This document shows, in pieces, positions 30,005-40,564 of a stretch of 64,000 nt of DNA (within the stretch, counting starts at the first letter, position 1; each line of letters begins with the position of its first letter). Source of the DNA: Platanthera guangdongensis (taxonomy: Eukaryota; Streptophyta; Magnoliopsida; Asparagales; Orchidaceae). The notes under the pieces are model-generated. The model worked only from the letters and a program-made list of their open reading frames with translations, was not told where the DNA came from and did not search any database. A program made the position numbers and the translations under genes. The stretch is from positions 70,172,757 to 70,236,756 of the forward strand of contig CM077165.1 of the NCBI GenBank assembly GCA_039583875.1, read 5' to 3'.

Positions 30005-32993
30005 TCTATTTTGCAGGTGAGTCCAAGTGGCCATACCCCAACATGGTACTTGGACAGTGGATGTTCCAGACATATGACTGGAACTAGAGGATTACTAGGG
30101 GACTACATTCCAATAAAAGATGGTCCAAAAGTAACATTTGGTGATTCTGAAAAAGGAATCATCAAAGGATTTGGTAACATTTCTAGCAACTTGGTTACCA
30201 TTACTCAAGTGGCTTATGTTAAAGGGTTGAAACACAACCTAATAAGTATAAGTCAATTAAGTGATGTAGGGTATGACATCTCATTTGTTAAAAATGGCTG
30301 TCATATCAGGAGGTCAACTGATCAAGAGATCATTTTGACTGGTTATAGGAAGAGGAATGTCTACTGCTTAGACATTATGATTGAGAACAATGGTTCTCCA
30401 GTGTGTCTTGTAGCTGATGAGACAGTATCTCATTGTGTCAAATGGCACAAGAGGCTTGCCCATCTTAACTACAAGACTATTGGCAAACTCTTTAGCAAAG
30501 AGTTAGTGAGAAATGGTCCTCAAGTTAAGTGTGTTAAAGATGGTATTTGCTCAGCTTGTCAAAAGGGCAAGCAGACTAAATCCACCTTTAGAAGCATAGA
30601 AAACAAAGATGTTGTGAGCTGTTTATACCTCTTACACTTGGATCTCTTTGGTCCAATGCCAGTTCACAGCTTAGGTAGGAAGGTCTATACCCTTGTAGTT
30701 GTAGATGACTACTCAAGGTTTTCCTGGGTGTTCTTCTTAAGACAGAAATCTGAAACACCTACTGTCTTCCATAGCTTTGTCAAGCAAATTCAGAATGAAC
30801 TAAATAGTACAGTGGTCAAGATTAGAAGTGACCATGGTACTGAATTTCAGTCTGAAAGCATGACAAAACTATGTGAAGAATTTGGGATATTTCAAGAATT
30901 CTCTTCACCTAGAACACCTCAGCAAAATGGCATTGTTGAGAGAAAGAATAGAACCTTGATAGAGGCTGGTAGGACCCTATTAAGTGATACATCACTGCCA
31001 GAGTATTTCTGGGCTGAAGCAGTTAATACTGCATGCCATGTTATAAATAGGGCTACCATCACTAAAGGGCTCAACAAGACCCCCTATGAAGTTGTGAAAG
31101 GCAGGAAACCAAACTTATCCTATTTCAGGATCTTTGGTTGCAAATGCTTCATACTTAACAATGGGAAGTCTTACTTGACTAAGTTTGCTGCCAAGTCCCA
31201 AGAGGGAATTTTTTTTGGGTACAGCAATAACAGTAAGGCTTATAGAGTGTACAACTTGACTACACAAGTTGTAGAAGAATCTGTGCATGTAGTTTTTGAT
31301 GAGACTAAACTTATTAACAATAGGATGCCTCCAGCCAATAGGCATCTTGGAGATCAATCTTAGAGATCATCCAGTTGAGCAGATTATTGGAGATCCAAGA
31401 CAAGTGGTACAAAAAAGGAGCAGAAACATGAATGCAGCAGTCTACTCCAGTTTTCTATCTCAAGTTGAACCTAAGAAGTTTGAAGAAGTTATACTAGATC
31501 CACAATGAACTGAAGCAATGCAAGAAGAGCTTAATCAGTTCAAGAGGTGCAAGGTCTGGGAACTTGTTCCTAAACCTAAAGACCACAATATAATAGGAAC
31601 CAAGTGGATCTACAGGAATAAGATGGATGAACAAGGGGTCATCATTAAGAATAAAGCAAGATTGGTTGCTAAAGGATATAGGCAAGAAGAAGGTATTGAC
31701 TTTGATCAAACCTTTGCTCCAGTAGCCAGACTGGAAGCCATAAGGATGTTCTTAGCCTATGCAACCTATCAAGGATTCAAGGTTTACCAAATGGATGTCA
31801 AGTCAGCATTTCTGAATGGTAATCTTAAGGAAGAAGTCTATGTGGAACAGCCTTCAGGTTTTGTTGATTCAACTCTACCTCATCATGTCTATAGACTTAG
31901 GAAAGCTTTATATGGGTTAAAGCAAGCCCCTAGGGCTTGGTATGAAACCCTATCTAGTTTCCTCATTGAGAACAAGTTCTCAAGGGGGAAAATAGATAAG
32001 ACTCTATTCCTTAGGGAATCTAGAGGCAAAGTTATACTAGTCCAAATATATGTAGATGACATTATATTTGGGTCTACTGAAAGCAGCCTTTGCAAAAAGT
32101 TTGCAAAACTTATGCAAGGTCAATTTGAAATGAGTAGTATGGGAGAGCTGAAGTTTTTCTTGGGTCTCCAAGTTAAACAGACTGAGAGTGGTTTATCCAT
32201 TTGCCAGTCCAAGTTCACCCTAGAACTCATAAGGAAGTATGGTATGGATTCATCCAGCACCATGAAGACTCCTATGGGGTCAAGTATGTCTCTTAGCAAG
32301 GATGATGCAGGGAAGCCTGTAGATGAAACCTTGTATAGAGGGATAGTTGGCTCTCTATTATACTTGACTGCTAGTAGACCAGATATCATGTATGCTACAT
32401 GTGTTTGTGCAAGATATCAAGCCTGCCCTAAAGAGTCTCATTTGACTGCAGTCAAGAGAATATTGAGATATCTAAAGGGCACTCCCTATCTAGGCCTCTG
32501 GTACCCTAGGAATGGAGATTTTGATCTAACAGGTTATTCAGATGCAGACTTTGTAGGATGCAAAGAAGATAGAAAAAGCACTACTGGAACCTGTCAATTC
32601 CTAGGTGGGAGACTAATTTCATGGAGTAGCAAAAAGCAAACCAGTGTGGCTATCTCCACTGCAGAGTCAGAGTATGTGGCTGCAGGAAGTTGTTGTGCTC
32701 AACTTCTGTGGATACAGCATCAGCTAGAGGACTATGGATTTCAGGTAAGTAGAACTCCACTCTTCTGTGATTCTACAAGTGCTATTTCAATAGCTAATAA
32801 TCTTGTATCTCATAGTAGAACAAAACATATTGAAATTAAATATCATTTTCTTAGGGAGCATGTAGAAAGAGAAGATATTTTACTTGAATATGTTAAAACA
32901 GATGAACAATTAGCTGATATGTATACTAAGCCCCTAGAAGAAGCTAAGTTCAATAGATTTAAAATTGAATTAGGAATGATAAACTTAGAGTAA
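30005..32993 (+). pseudogene. pol: E4 Pol: protease, integrase, RT, RNase H (two breaks)
   Basis: Aspartic protease (WYLDSGCSRHMTG, about 30045), GAG-pre-integrase (about 30440-30570), integrase core (HLDLFGPM, IRSDHGTEF, NGIVERKNRTL; about 30630-31100), reverse transcriptase (about 31550-32270, YVDDIIFGS near 32050) and copia RNase H ([20 protein letters not shown]; about 32500-32870). The frame shifts between about 31300 and 31365, and a TGA at 31506 replaces a likely tryptophan. The catalytic motifs are otherwise intact. The order IN before RT is diagnostic of Ty1/copia. Confidence 0.93.
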
Positions 32994-33025
32994 GTTTACA
33001 GAATTGAAATTGGCTAAGTAAAAAG

Positions 33026-33471
33026 GTGTCGACATATAGACAAGTCTATGTCGACACAGAATAGTGGTGTCGACACTTCAGGAAATAGGTGTCGACACAT
33101 CTAGGAAGTTGGTGTCGACACTTCAAAATATTAGTGTCGACACATGCCAAGTAGGTGTCGACACATCCTAAGTGGTGTCGACACTTAGTATTTACTCAGA
33201 ATTTTCTAAGTAAATTCTCGACTATGTGTCGAGTTATGTGGTGTCGACACATAAACAAGTGTCGACACATAAAATCTGTTGACTAAACTTATGTCGACAC
33301 ATATGTGTCGAGACATTATAAGTCAGTGTCGACACTTATTGCCAGTGTCGACACATTTTAAGTTTGCTGTCCCGCCTGTTCATCTTCAAAATTAGAAAGG
33401 TATAAATAGGGCTTTGTCTTTGTTTGTCGACACGCTTTCAAAGTTTCGAGACCAAACTTCTGTGTCGACAC
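33026..33471. repeat. Internal GTGTCGACAC array upstream of the E4 additional ORF
   Basis: Eleven exact GTGTCGACAC copies plus variants. The first six start at 33067, 33089, 33112, 33134, 33155 and 33175, a regular 20-23-bp spacing. The surrounding bases differ from the LTR array, so this is not a displaced LTR piece. One copy (33462) and a variant (33424) lie downstream of the TATA box, in the presumed leader. The stretch 32994-33505 has no gene. Confidence 0.95.
33401..33408 (+). promoter_or_regulatory. Internal TATA box upstream of the E4 additional ORF
   Basis: TATAAATAGG about 50 bp after the main dyad block and 98 bp before the ATG at 33506. A telo-box-like AAACCCTAAT overlaps the start codon region. 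The layout copies that of the LTR (array, then TATA). Confidence 0.7.
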
Positions 33472-33505
33472 CTCTCTTTTCTCAAGACAAATTCTACAAA
33501 CCCTA

Positions 33506-36346
33506 ATGGCGCCTAAGCTAGAGGAGAACGTCAACGAAGGATACGAGCTGGTGCGCGGCGCTTTTGAGGATGCTGATCAAGAAATCAAGCACGTGATAAC
33601 CCTAGTAGCAGATTCCGGGTTAGAATATCTAATTTCTGAACCAACTAAAATCTGGAAGAAAGAGGTACTCGAATTCCTCAATGGAGCCAAGGTGGATGAA
33701 ACTGGATTCAAAATCAAATCCAGGGTACATGGTGAGAAGATCAAGGTATCACCAAAAAGTCTGAGGAAGATTCTACAGCTTCCAAGAACTAAAGAGGAAG
33801 ATGAGGTTACAGCTACAAAGACCAGGGAAGCTCTAACCTGGTGTGGACTTGATTCTAAGCTGAAGCTTGGTTCTGTTTTCAATAGAAAAGGGATGAACAA
33901 TCAAGGTAAATTCCTTTCTGAAATTGTTGGAAAGGTAATTTTAAGCAAGCCAGGAGGGCATGACAGAGTGTCTGCATATATGTTTGGAATAATGACAAGG
34001 ATAATCTTCACTCTAAAAACTGACTGGTTTATAGTAGTTTATGAGAAGATTAAAGAAAGCTTGAAGAAGCCCAACCTGGGCAGGATTTTAAGTCTTTATC
34101 TTGCTGTTGTAATACCTGAAGTGATGAGTACTGCTGCTGGAAGCAAAATAAACCATATGAGAAAGATGGATATGAGGATATTCTCTAGATGGGACAGGGT
34201 GTTGTCAAAGGAGATGCCAACCCCTGAGAAGATAGCTCCTGAGAAAGAAATTCCTCCCAAGAAGAAAAGGAAGACTGCTCCAGTGGCACAGGTTTCCACT
34301 AGCAGTTCTGAAAGTGAAGAACAAGTTGTCTTCACTCCAGATGAGAATGAGGAAGAGTCTGCTGTGAAGTCTCCAGCTCCTCAAGATGATGCTGAGATCC
34401 AGGGGGAGCTACCTCAAGCTAGCCCCATACACAAGGATCAAAGCCAGGGGGAGCTTCCAGTTGTAAATGAACCCACTACACTGGAAAGTGAACAAGCAAC
34501 CACCATCATACTAGAGGTAATCACTGAACTAAACAATTTAGATTTTTCTATGGAAAATACTGATTTGTCTGATGTTCATCAGCAAACTCAGCTGAATAGT
34601 CAAGTTCCAGATACTGTTATAAAAGACACATTTGTTATTGTTCAAGTGGTTCCTGATCTAGTGGTTGAAGAACCTAGAATTACTCCAGCTCCTTCACCAC
34701 AAGAATTCACCATGGAAGATTTATTTTTAAATCTGGATCAAGCAGATTTTGACATGGACAAGGCTACTGCTGAAAGAGATAATGCTGCTGTTGAGGGGGA
34801 GCAAGTGCAGATTCTGGAAGAGCCTGTGAGGCAAGAAACTGAGAAGGCACCAGATGTGCAACCTGAGAGGCCTCCAAGCCCTAAGGAGAGGGTTGACATA
34901 GCTAGCTCCTCAGAATCTGAAGATGAGGAGGCTACAAGGGCTAAGCAAAAGAAACTTTATGTATTCAAGAGAAGAAGCCAAAGTTATAAGAAGACTCTAC
35001 AATCTATTGCACCACAGCCTATAGTTCAGCAAGCCCCATCAATAGATTATAGTGCTTTAATGGTGGCAATGCAGATTAAACTGGATGAACATAGGCAGGC
35101 AATTGAGAAGTATGTAGATGAAGGGCAGAAATCTTTGCAATTTGATCTGGCCCAAGATATCAAGTCTATAAGATTTGAAATGAACCTTAACAAGAAAGAG
35201 ATGACAGACTGTTTTCACAAGAGTGGACATACAGTGGTGTACTTGGCCACACACCAAGAAAAGATAAAAGCACAAGTAGATGACATAGCATTGAAGCAAG
35301 GGTATGTTCTTGAAAATCAGCTAAGGATGAATGACAATCTTACTACTTCCCATAATGCTATTGTCACAGAATTAAAGAACCAGGATGCTGGACCTTCTAC
35401 CTCTACTGTTGCTGTTAAAGCTGAATTTGATAAAGTATTTCAAGAAGAACTCAATGATGTTAAGACTGCCATTGAAGACTCCCAGAAGGCCATATCTGAA
35501 CAACTTAAAAAGCTCAAACCATTCTTTAAAGATGGAATCAGATACTTGGATAATCAAATAAGATTTCAGAAGGATGATGTCAGAGATCACATGGCTAGAG
35601 AAGTTATAAAGGGGGAGAGAGTGTTAGTCAAGGCAAGCTCTGACCATGCTAAGTGGATATCAAATTCTATCAGAGCTACACTTGGATATCCTCCTCTGTG
35701 TGATGATAATGATGTTGCTGAATCTGGAATTAACCCTGCCTATCTTGGAGGTGAGCAACCTGAAGTAGCCCAAGTCATTTATCCTCCTCCAGATTTTGAA
35801 ATGGTGCATGCTGATGTACAGACCATGTACAGCCCACCTGGGGGCAAGGACAATGTAATTATTGAAAAGGTTGTTCAGCCTATATCTGAAGCCATGCAAG
35901 AGGCATTGCAAAAAGAAGAAGAGACAAGATTGTCTAAGAAGAGGTTTAGGGAACAAGCTGAACAGAGACCAGATTTTGAGCAATGGAGCCCTACCTCTAG
36001 AAACATTATATTAACTGCCTGGAAAGCTGCCAAAGACAACATTCATGATAGGAACAAATGGTTCTCTGAAGCTGAATGGAGAAAACATGAATCTAGACAG
36101 GAGGCAATTGTCCAATACAGAAGGAATGCAAAGATGGGAAAGCTACCTCCTACTGCCTATGAGCCTAGCAAGTACTTTCCTAAGCCATACCATTATTTTG
36201 AAAGACAAAAGATCAAAGCAGAAGAGCTTAAGAAGAAAGATCTGAAAGGCAAGAAGCCTGCTGATGCTGAAGCTGCTGATGCTCCTGTCCAAGCTAAAGT
36301 TCATGCTGGCAAAGGAATAGTTATCAAGGAACCTGAACTGAAATAG
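33506..36346 (+). CDS. E4 additional ORF: 946-aa protein with NLS-like motif and coiled coil
   Basis: Open from ATG 33506 to TAG 36344. Residues 1-235 form a domain (LEFLNGAKVDETGFKIKSR..., VSPKSLRKILQLP) resembling the plant transposon-protein domain found in many retroelement ORFs (Transposase_32). Residues about 250-256 are PKKKRKT, a classical nuclear-localisation pattern. Residues about 260-490 are acidic and rich in E, P and S; about 520-740 look coiled-coil; the C-terminus from about 826 (QWSPTSRNIIL) is basic. There is no signal peptide or membrane segment, which argues against an envelope protein despite the env-like position. E6 carries a homologue matching at both ends (49520-51859). 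A nuclear regulatory or nucleic-acid-binding role is possible but unproven. Confidence 0.85.
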   Translation: MAPKLEENVNEGYELVRGAFEDADQEIKHVITLVADSGLEYLISEPTKIWKKEVLEFLNGAKVDETGFKIKSRVHGEKIKVSPKSLRKILQLPRTKEEDEVTATKTREALTWCGLDSKLKLGSVFNRKGMNNQGKFLSEIVGKVILSKPGGHDRVSAYMFGIMTRIIFTLKTDWFIVVYEKIKESLKKPNLGRILSLYLAVVIPEVMSTAAGSKINHMRKMDMRIFSRWDRVLSKEMPTPEKIAPEKEIPPKKKRKTAPVAQVSTSSSESEEQVVFTPDENEEESAVKSPAPQDDAEIQGELPQASPIHKDQSQGELPVVNEPTTLESEQATTIILEVITELNNLDFSMENTDLSDVHQQTQLNSQVPDTVIKDTFVIVQVVPDLVVEEPRITPAPSPQEFTMEDLFLNLDQADFDMDKATAERDNAAVEGEQVQILEEPVRQETEKAPDVQPERPPSPKERVDIASSSESEDEEATRAKQKKLYVFKRRSQSYKKTLQSIAPQPIVQQAPSIDYSALMVAMQIKLDEHRQAIEKYVDEGQKSLQFDLAQDIKSIRFEMNLNKKEMTDCFHKSGHTVVYLATHQEKIKAQVDDIALKQGYVLENQLRMNDNLTTSHNAIVTELKNQDAGPSTSTVAVKAEFDKVFQEELNDVKTAIEDSQKAISEQLKKLKPFFKDGIRYLDNQIRFQKDDVRDHMAREVIKGERVLVKASSDHAKWISNSIRATLGYPPLCDDNDVAESGINPAYLGGEQPEVAQVIYPPPDFEMVHADVQTMYSPPGGKDNVIIEKVVQPISEAMQEALQKEEETRLSKKRFREQAEQRPDFEQWSPTSRNIILTAWKAAKDNIHDRNKWFSEAEWRKHESRQEAIVQYRRNAKMGKLPPTAYEPSKYFPKPYHYFERQKIKAEELKKKDLKGKKPADAEAADAPVQAKVHAGKGIVIKEPELK

Positions 36347-36655
36347 AATTAGAATTTTCTTAAAGTTTACTGTGTAATCTTTTTGATGTAAAAAAAACAT
36401 TTTTGTGAACTTCTGAAACTGTATAAGACAGATATTAGAACAATATATGATTAATCTATTTCATGTTTGTTCTGTGATAATGTCTATGTCTATTTCATAT
36501 TTGTTCTGTGATGATGAATTTGTACACATGTGAAATTGATACATGTTTATGTTTACCCTGCTGTATATTATCCTGCTTTACATCATTTTGTAATTTTATT
36601 ATGAATGGTGTATATCATTGACTAAGGGTTATGACTTCTCCAAATAGGGGGAGAT
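36347..36655 (+). other. E4 3' non-coding region with polypurine tract
   Basis: AT-rich sequence with three similar ATTTCATGTTTGTTCTGTGA-like stretches (36458-36515). It ends in the purine tract AGGGGGAGAT (36646-36655) next to the 3' LTR. Confidence 0.8.
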
Positions 36656-38791
36656 TGTTGGGTACATTGGTTTAAATGTACCTGATTTGAAGAAGTCTCA
36701 CCCAACTCAATGATATACATCAAAATGTATTTGATGTGTTTTTGAGTTACTTGTGCAGGTTAAGTATTTGCAGGACTGAAGCAAAAATTTCTAAGTCCAT
36801 GTGTCGACACCCAGAGGGAAAGTGTCGACACTTAAGAAGACTTGTGTCGACACCCAGGCAAGCAGTGTCGACACTTGGAGTCATTGTGTCGACACCTGGG
36901 ATGCAGAGTCGACACCAGACACAAAGTGTTGACACAAGGAGCTGTGTCGACACTCAATGAAGAAAGTACAGTAAAGCAGTGTCGACACTTAACAGCAGTG
37001 TCGACACCCAGTGAAGCTGTGTCTACACCAGAAAGTGTCGACACTTGGAGCTGTGTCGACACTCAGCAAAGGTCAGCAGAGACTAAGTTAAAGTGTCGAC
37101 ACCAAGAACAATGTGTCAACACACAACAGAAGAGTCAGCACTTGAAGAAAGTGTCGACACCAAGAACAAAGTGTCGACACTCAGCAGAAGAGTCAGCACT
37201 TGAAGTAAGTGTCGACACCCAGAACAATGTGTCGACACTCAGCTGAAGACTCTACACTTGAAGAAAGTGTCGACACATGGAGCTGTGTCGACACTTAGCA
37301 AAGAACAGAAAGATCAAAAAAATATTCTAAGTACAAGTGTCGACACTAAGGGAATGTGTCGACACTCAGCTGAAGTCTCAACAGAAGAATCAAGTGTCGA
37401 CACAAGGAGCTGTGTCGACACTCATCAAGTATCAACATTGAAGACTATGTGTCGACACCAAGAAGTAGTGTCGACACTTAACAGATTCAACACAAGAAGT
37501 TGTGTCGACACAAAGAAGATGTGTCGACACTTAGAAGAATTCAGCAAAAGATAGAAGATCAAGCACTTGTGTCGACACTCAATTTCAGTGTCGACATATG
37601 CAGAAGAAACTGTGTCGAGACATAGAATCTACAACACAATGAGTTGTGTCGACACCTTGTAGACTTATGTCGACACTTACACAACTTGTGTCGACACTTG
37701 GTCTATAAGTGTCGACACTTAAAGACAGAAAGTCTCGACACTTTCAGACAGTTAGAGAACTTTCAAGAACTGACTGAATGACTTGACAGCTGCCGTTCCA
37801 GCCGGTCTACAGCACCTGTCAGAGATGTCAGAAGATAGTTATGAACCGGACCAGCCGGTTACCATGAAGAAAGCCTATAAATAGGCTCATACAGTCTACA
37901 GGAACTGTTGTTGTTGTTGAAGAAGTTGCTGAAGCAATTCAAAAAGTGATTCACAGAGTTGTTCAAGTTATTGATCAAGGTCAAATCAAGAAGATCTAGC
38001 TGTCCAAGTGCAGATCTAAGAAGTTGGAGAGAGAGGGCTCCATCCAAGAAATCAGCTGTTGGAACTAGGCTGAGAAGAAGGATTCAGATTCATTCTGGGT
38101 CTTAAGAAGCAGAGGTCAAGGATCAACTGCAGAAGGAGTCAATCTAATTGAGTTCTACTTTCAAGAAGCTTTGAAGAAAGCTAAGTCAGATTGAATCCAG
38201 CTGAGTTCTTCCAAGAACTCATCAAGAAACTCTCAACTCCCCTCTCTTGTTTCTGAGTTGCTGAGTTATCATTTGTAAATTCATTTTTATCTTGTAGGAT
38301 CTTTTGGATCTGAGTGTTTGTAAGCCTGTAATTATAAAGGCTGAGGGTAGGGCTTGAGAGCCTGAGTGTAGGAGATTGAAATCTCTGAGTGTAGGCCTTG
38401 GTGGTTGAGTGTACGCCTTGTTGGCTGAGTGTAGGCCTTGTTGGCTGAGTGTAGGCCTTGTGGCTGAGTGTAGGCTTTGTGGAAAAGTTGAGTTGTAGGG
38501 CTTTGGGCCTGAGGTGTAGGAACCAGTTTGGGTTCTGAGACAGTGGTGAAGTTTGGCCGAATCTAGTACACTGCTAGATAGGCGAAGGGGGAAAGTGGAT
38601 GTACCCAAAGCTTGGGGAACCACTATAAAACACTGTGTCTGCTGTGCTGTGCTTTGCTGTTTATGCTGTGTGATTGCAAAAGTAGAGTAGATTCTGTGTT
38701 ATAACTGATTGCTGCCATTAAAGTTTTAAAAAAAATTAGGTCACCTATTCACCCCCCCCCCCCTCTAGGTGTTTAGGTACTATATCTTTCA
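36656..38791 (+). repeat. E4 3' LTR (2136 bp)
   Basis: Sister of 25724-27860. The TATA box is at 37876-37883 and the poly-C hairpin at 38742-38771. It is followed by the AGATT duplication. Confidence 0.95.
36801..37721. repeat. GTGTCGACAC array in the E4 3' LTR
   Basis: Same array as at 25869. Several differences between the sister arrays change the dyad itself (for example GTGTCAACAC near 37110), mostly C/T or G/A changes. Confidence 0.93.
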
Positions 38792-38796
38792 AGATT

Positions 38797-40469
38797 CTTG
38801 TGATCTGAAAAGATGTCACAATGAATCCCGTATAAGTAATGCCTCCATATCTTTAGGGCGAAAACCACAGCCCCGAGCTCTAGGTCATGTACTGGATAGC
38901 TATGCTCATGCTTCTTCAACTGTCTCGAAGCATAAGCAATAACATGTTCATGCTGCATCAGGACTGCACACATCCCCTGATAAGAGGCGTCCGTGTAGAT
39001 CTGGAATCCTTCGCTCCCGGATGGAAGAGCAAGAATAGGGGATGAGATGAGTCGGTCCTTCAGCTCCTGAAAAGCCGTCTCACACTGCTCTGACCAAAAA
39101 AAATTTGTGTCCTTCTTCGTCAAGGACGTGAGGGGGAGTGTTATCCTCGAGAACCCCTCCACGAACTTGCGGTAATACCCTGCTAGTCCTAAGAAACTGC
39201 GGATGTCAGATGCGGTCTTCGGCCGTGGCCAATCCCTCACTGTCTCTATCTTGGCTGGGTCCACTGCTAATCCAGCCCCACTGATCGTGTGCCCCAGGAA
39301 AGCCACCTCCTGCAGCCAGAACTGGCACTTTGAAAATTTTGCATACATCTGGGTCTCCCTCAGCCTCTGCAAGACCTGCGCCAGGTGCTCCGTATGCTCC
39401 TCCTGAGTCCGAGAATATATAAGGATGTCGTCGATGAATACAATCACGAAGCGGTCTAAGAAAGGATCGAATACACGGTTCATTAGACTCATGAATGCGG
39501 CAGGGGCATTCGTGAGCCCAAAAGGCATCACCGTGAACTCGTATAATCCATAGCGTGAACTGAATGCCGTCTTCGGTATGTCCTCTTCCCTGATACGGAG
39601 CTGGTAGTAGCCGGATCGTAAATCTAGCTTGGAGAACCAGAAGGCTCCCTGCAGCTGGTCAAATAACTCATCTATCCGAGGCAGAGGATAGGTATTGCGG
39701 ACCGTTAACCGGTTCAGCTCCCGGTAGTCTATGCATAGTCGCAGTGATCCGTCCTTCTTCTTCACAAAGAGAACTGGTGCTCCCCATGGCGATGAACTGG
39801 GCCTCACAAATCCTGACTCGACTAGCTCCTGTAGTTGAGTCCTAAACTCTGCTAACTCCCTGGGAGCCATCCTGTAGGGTGCCCGGGACACCGGCCTCGC
39901 TCCCGGTACTAGCTGAATCCTGAAATCCAAGTCTCTAGCAGGTGGTAGCCCGGGCAATTTCTCCGGGAATACGTCGGAGAAATCCCAGACCACCGGAATA
40001 TCTGATATAGTCGTCTCTGCTCCCACCATCTCGAAACAGATAAGATAAACTTCTTCACCCTGCTCGTGAGCCTTCACAGCCTGTACAGAAGATAGCAATA
40101 GGTGGCAGATAGGTTGAATACCTTCAACGATAACATGAGAGTCGCCATGCCTTAGCGTGATCCTTCTGGACGGACAATCTATCTAAGCATGGTTCCGATG
40201 CAACTAGGTCATGCCCAAAATCAAGTCAAAGTCCTGCAGCTTCAGAATAGTTGTCGGCACCTCAAATGCCTTGCCACCAATCTCGGCCTCCATATCATAA
40301 TGTGCAGTGGTCCGCAGCTCTGACCCATCGGGTAGACACACCCTCATCTCTAGTCCAGGAAACCTCTCCACACCTTCGAGTCCGTCGATGAAGGCCTCGG
40401 ATACGAACGAGTGCGAAGCACCCGTGTCGAAGAGAGTATGAGCGGGCTTGCCGCTGATCATAACTATGC
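38797..40469 (-). pseudogene. pol: E3 pol, first part: protease, RT, start of RNase H
   Basis: Begins after the gag-protease intron. Protease [10 protein letters not shown] (about 40440), then stops TAG at 40204 and TAG at 40183. From 40098 the frame is open through reverse transcriptase ([30 protein letters not shown]) to RNase H (YTDASY, SDHKNL), where E4 interrupts it. It continues at 25718. The RT block missing from E1 is present here. Confidence 0.92.
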
Positions 40470-40564
40470 CTGAGGTTTGTTTACGTTAAAGTTAATTGTT
40501 ATCCTATAGTTCCAGGTACTATATAATTGAATATTCAAGAAACTTAATCATTAACTTTAAGTAC
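40470..40564 (-). other. E3 probable spliced intron between gag and protease
   Basis: 95 bp on the minus strand: donor CACAG|GTACTTAAAG, acceptor AACCTCAG|GC. It starts just before the gag stop (40559-40557) and joins gag to protease in phase 1 at a glycine codon, exactly as in E1. Since 95 is not a multiple of three, Gag and protease are in different frames unless this is removed or the ribosome shifts. Confidence 0.78.

Larger units (their letters stand above)
25724..38791 (+). mobile_element. E4: SIRE-like Ty1/copia element with an additional ORF (13,068 bp)
   Basis: LTRs at 25724-27860 and 36656-38791 start TGTTGGG and end TTTCA. AGATT at 25719-25723 and 38792-38796 is the target duplication. 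Order gag, PR, IN, RT, RH is copia. The large size, initiator-Met-type primer site and a long ORF after pol fit the SIRE/Maximus lineage. I count about 28 differences between the LTRs (near 1.3%). The insertion splits E3's RNase H gene. gag and pol carry a few breaks; the additional ORF is open. Confidence 0.94.

Noticed and set aside
33506..36346. Envelope glycoprotein for the ORF after E4 pol
   Set aside because: No signal peptide, membrane segment or cysteine-rich ectodomain is visible; an NLS-like motif and a coiled coil are.
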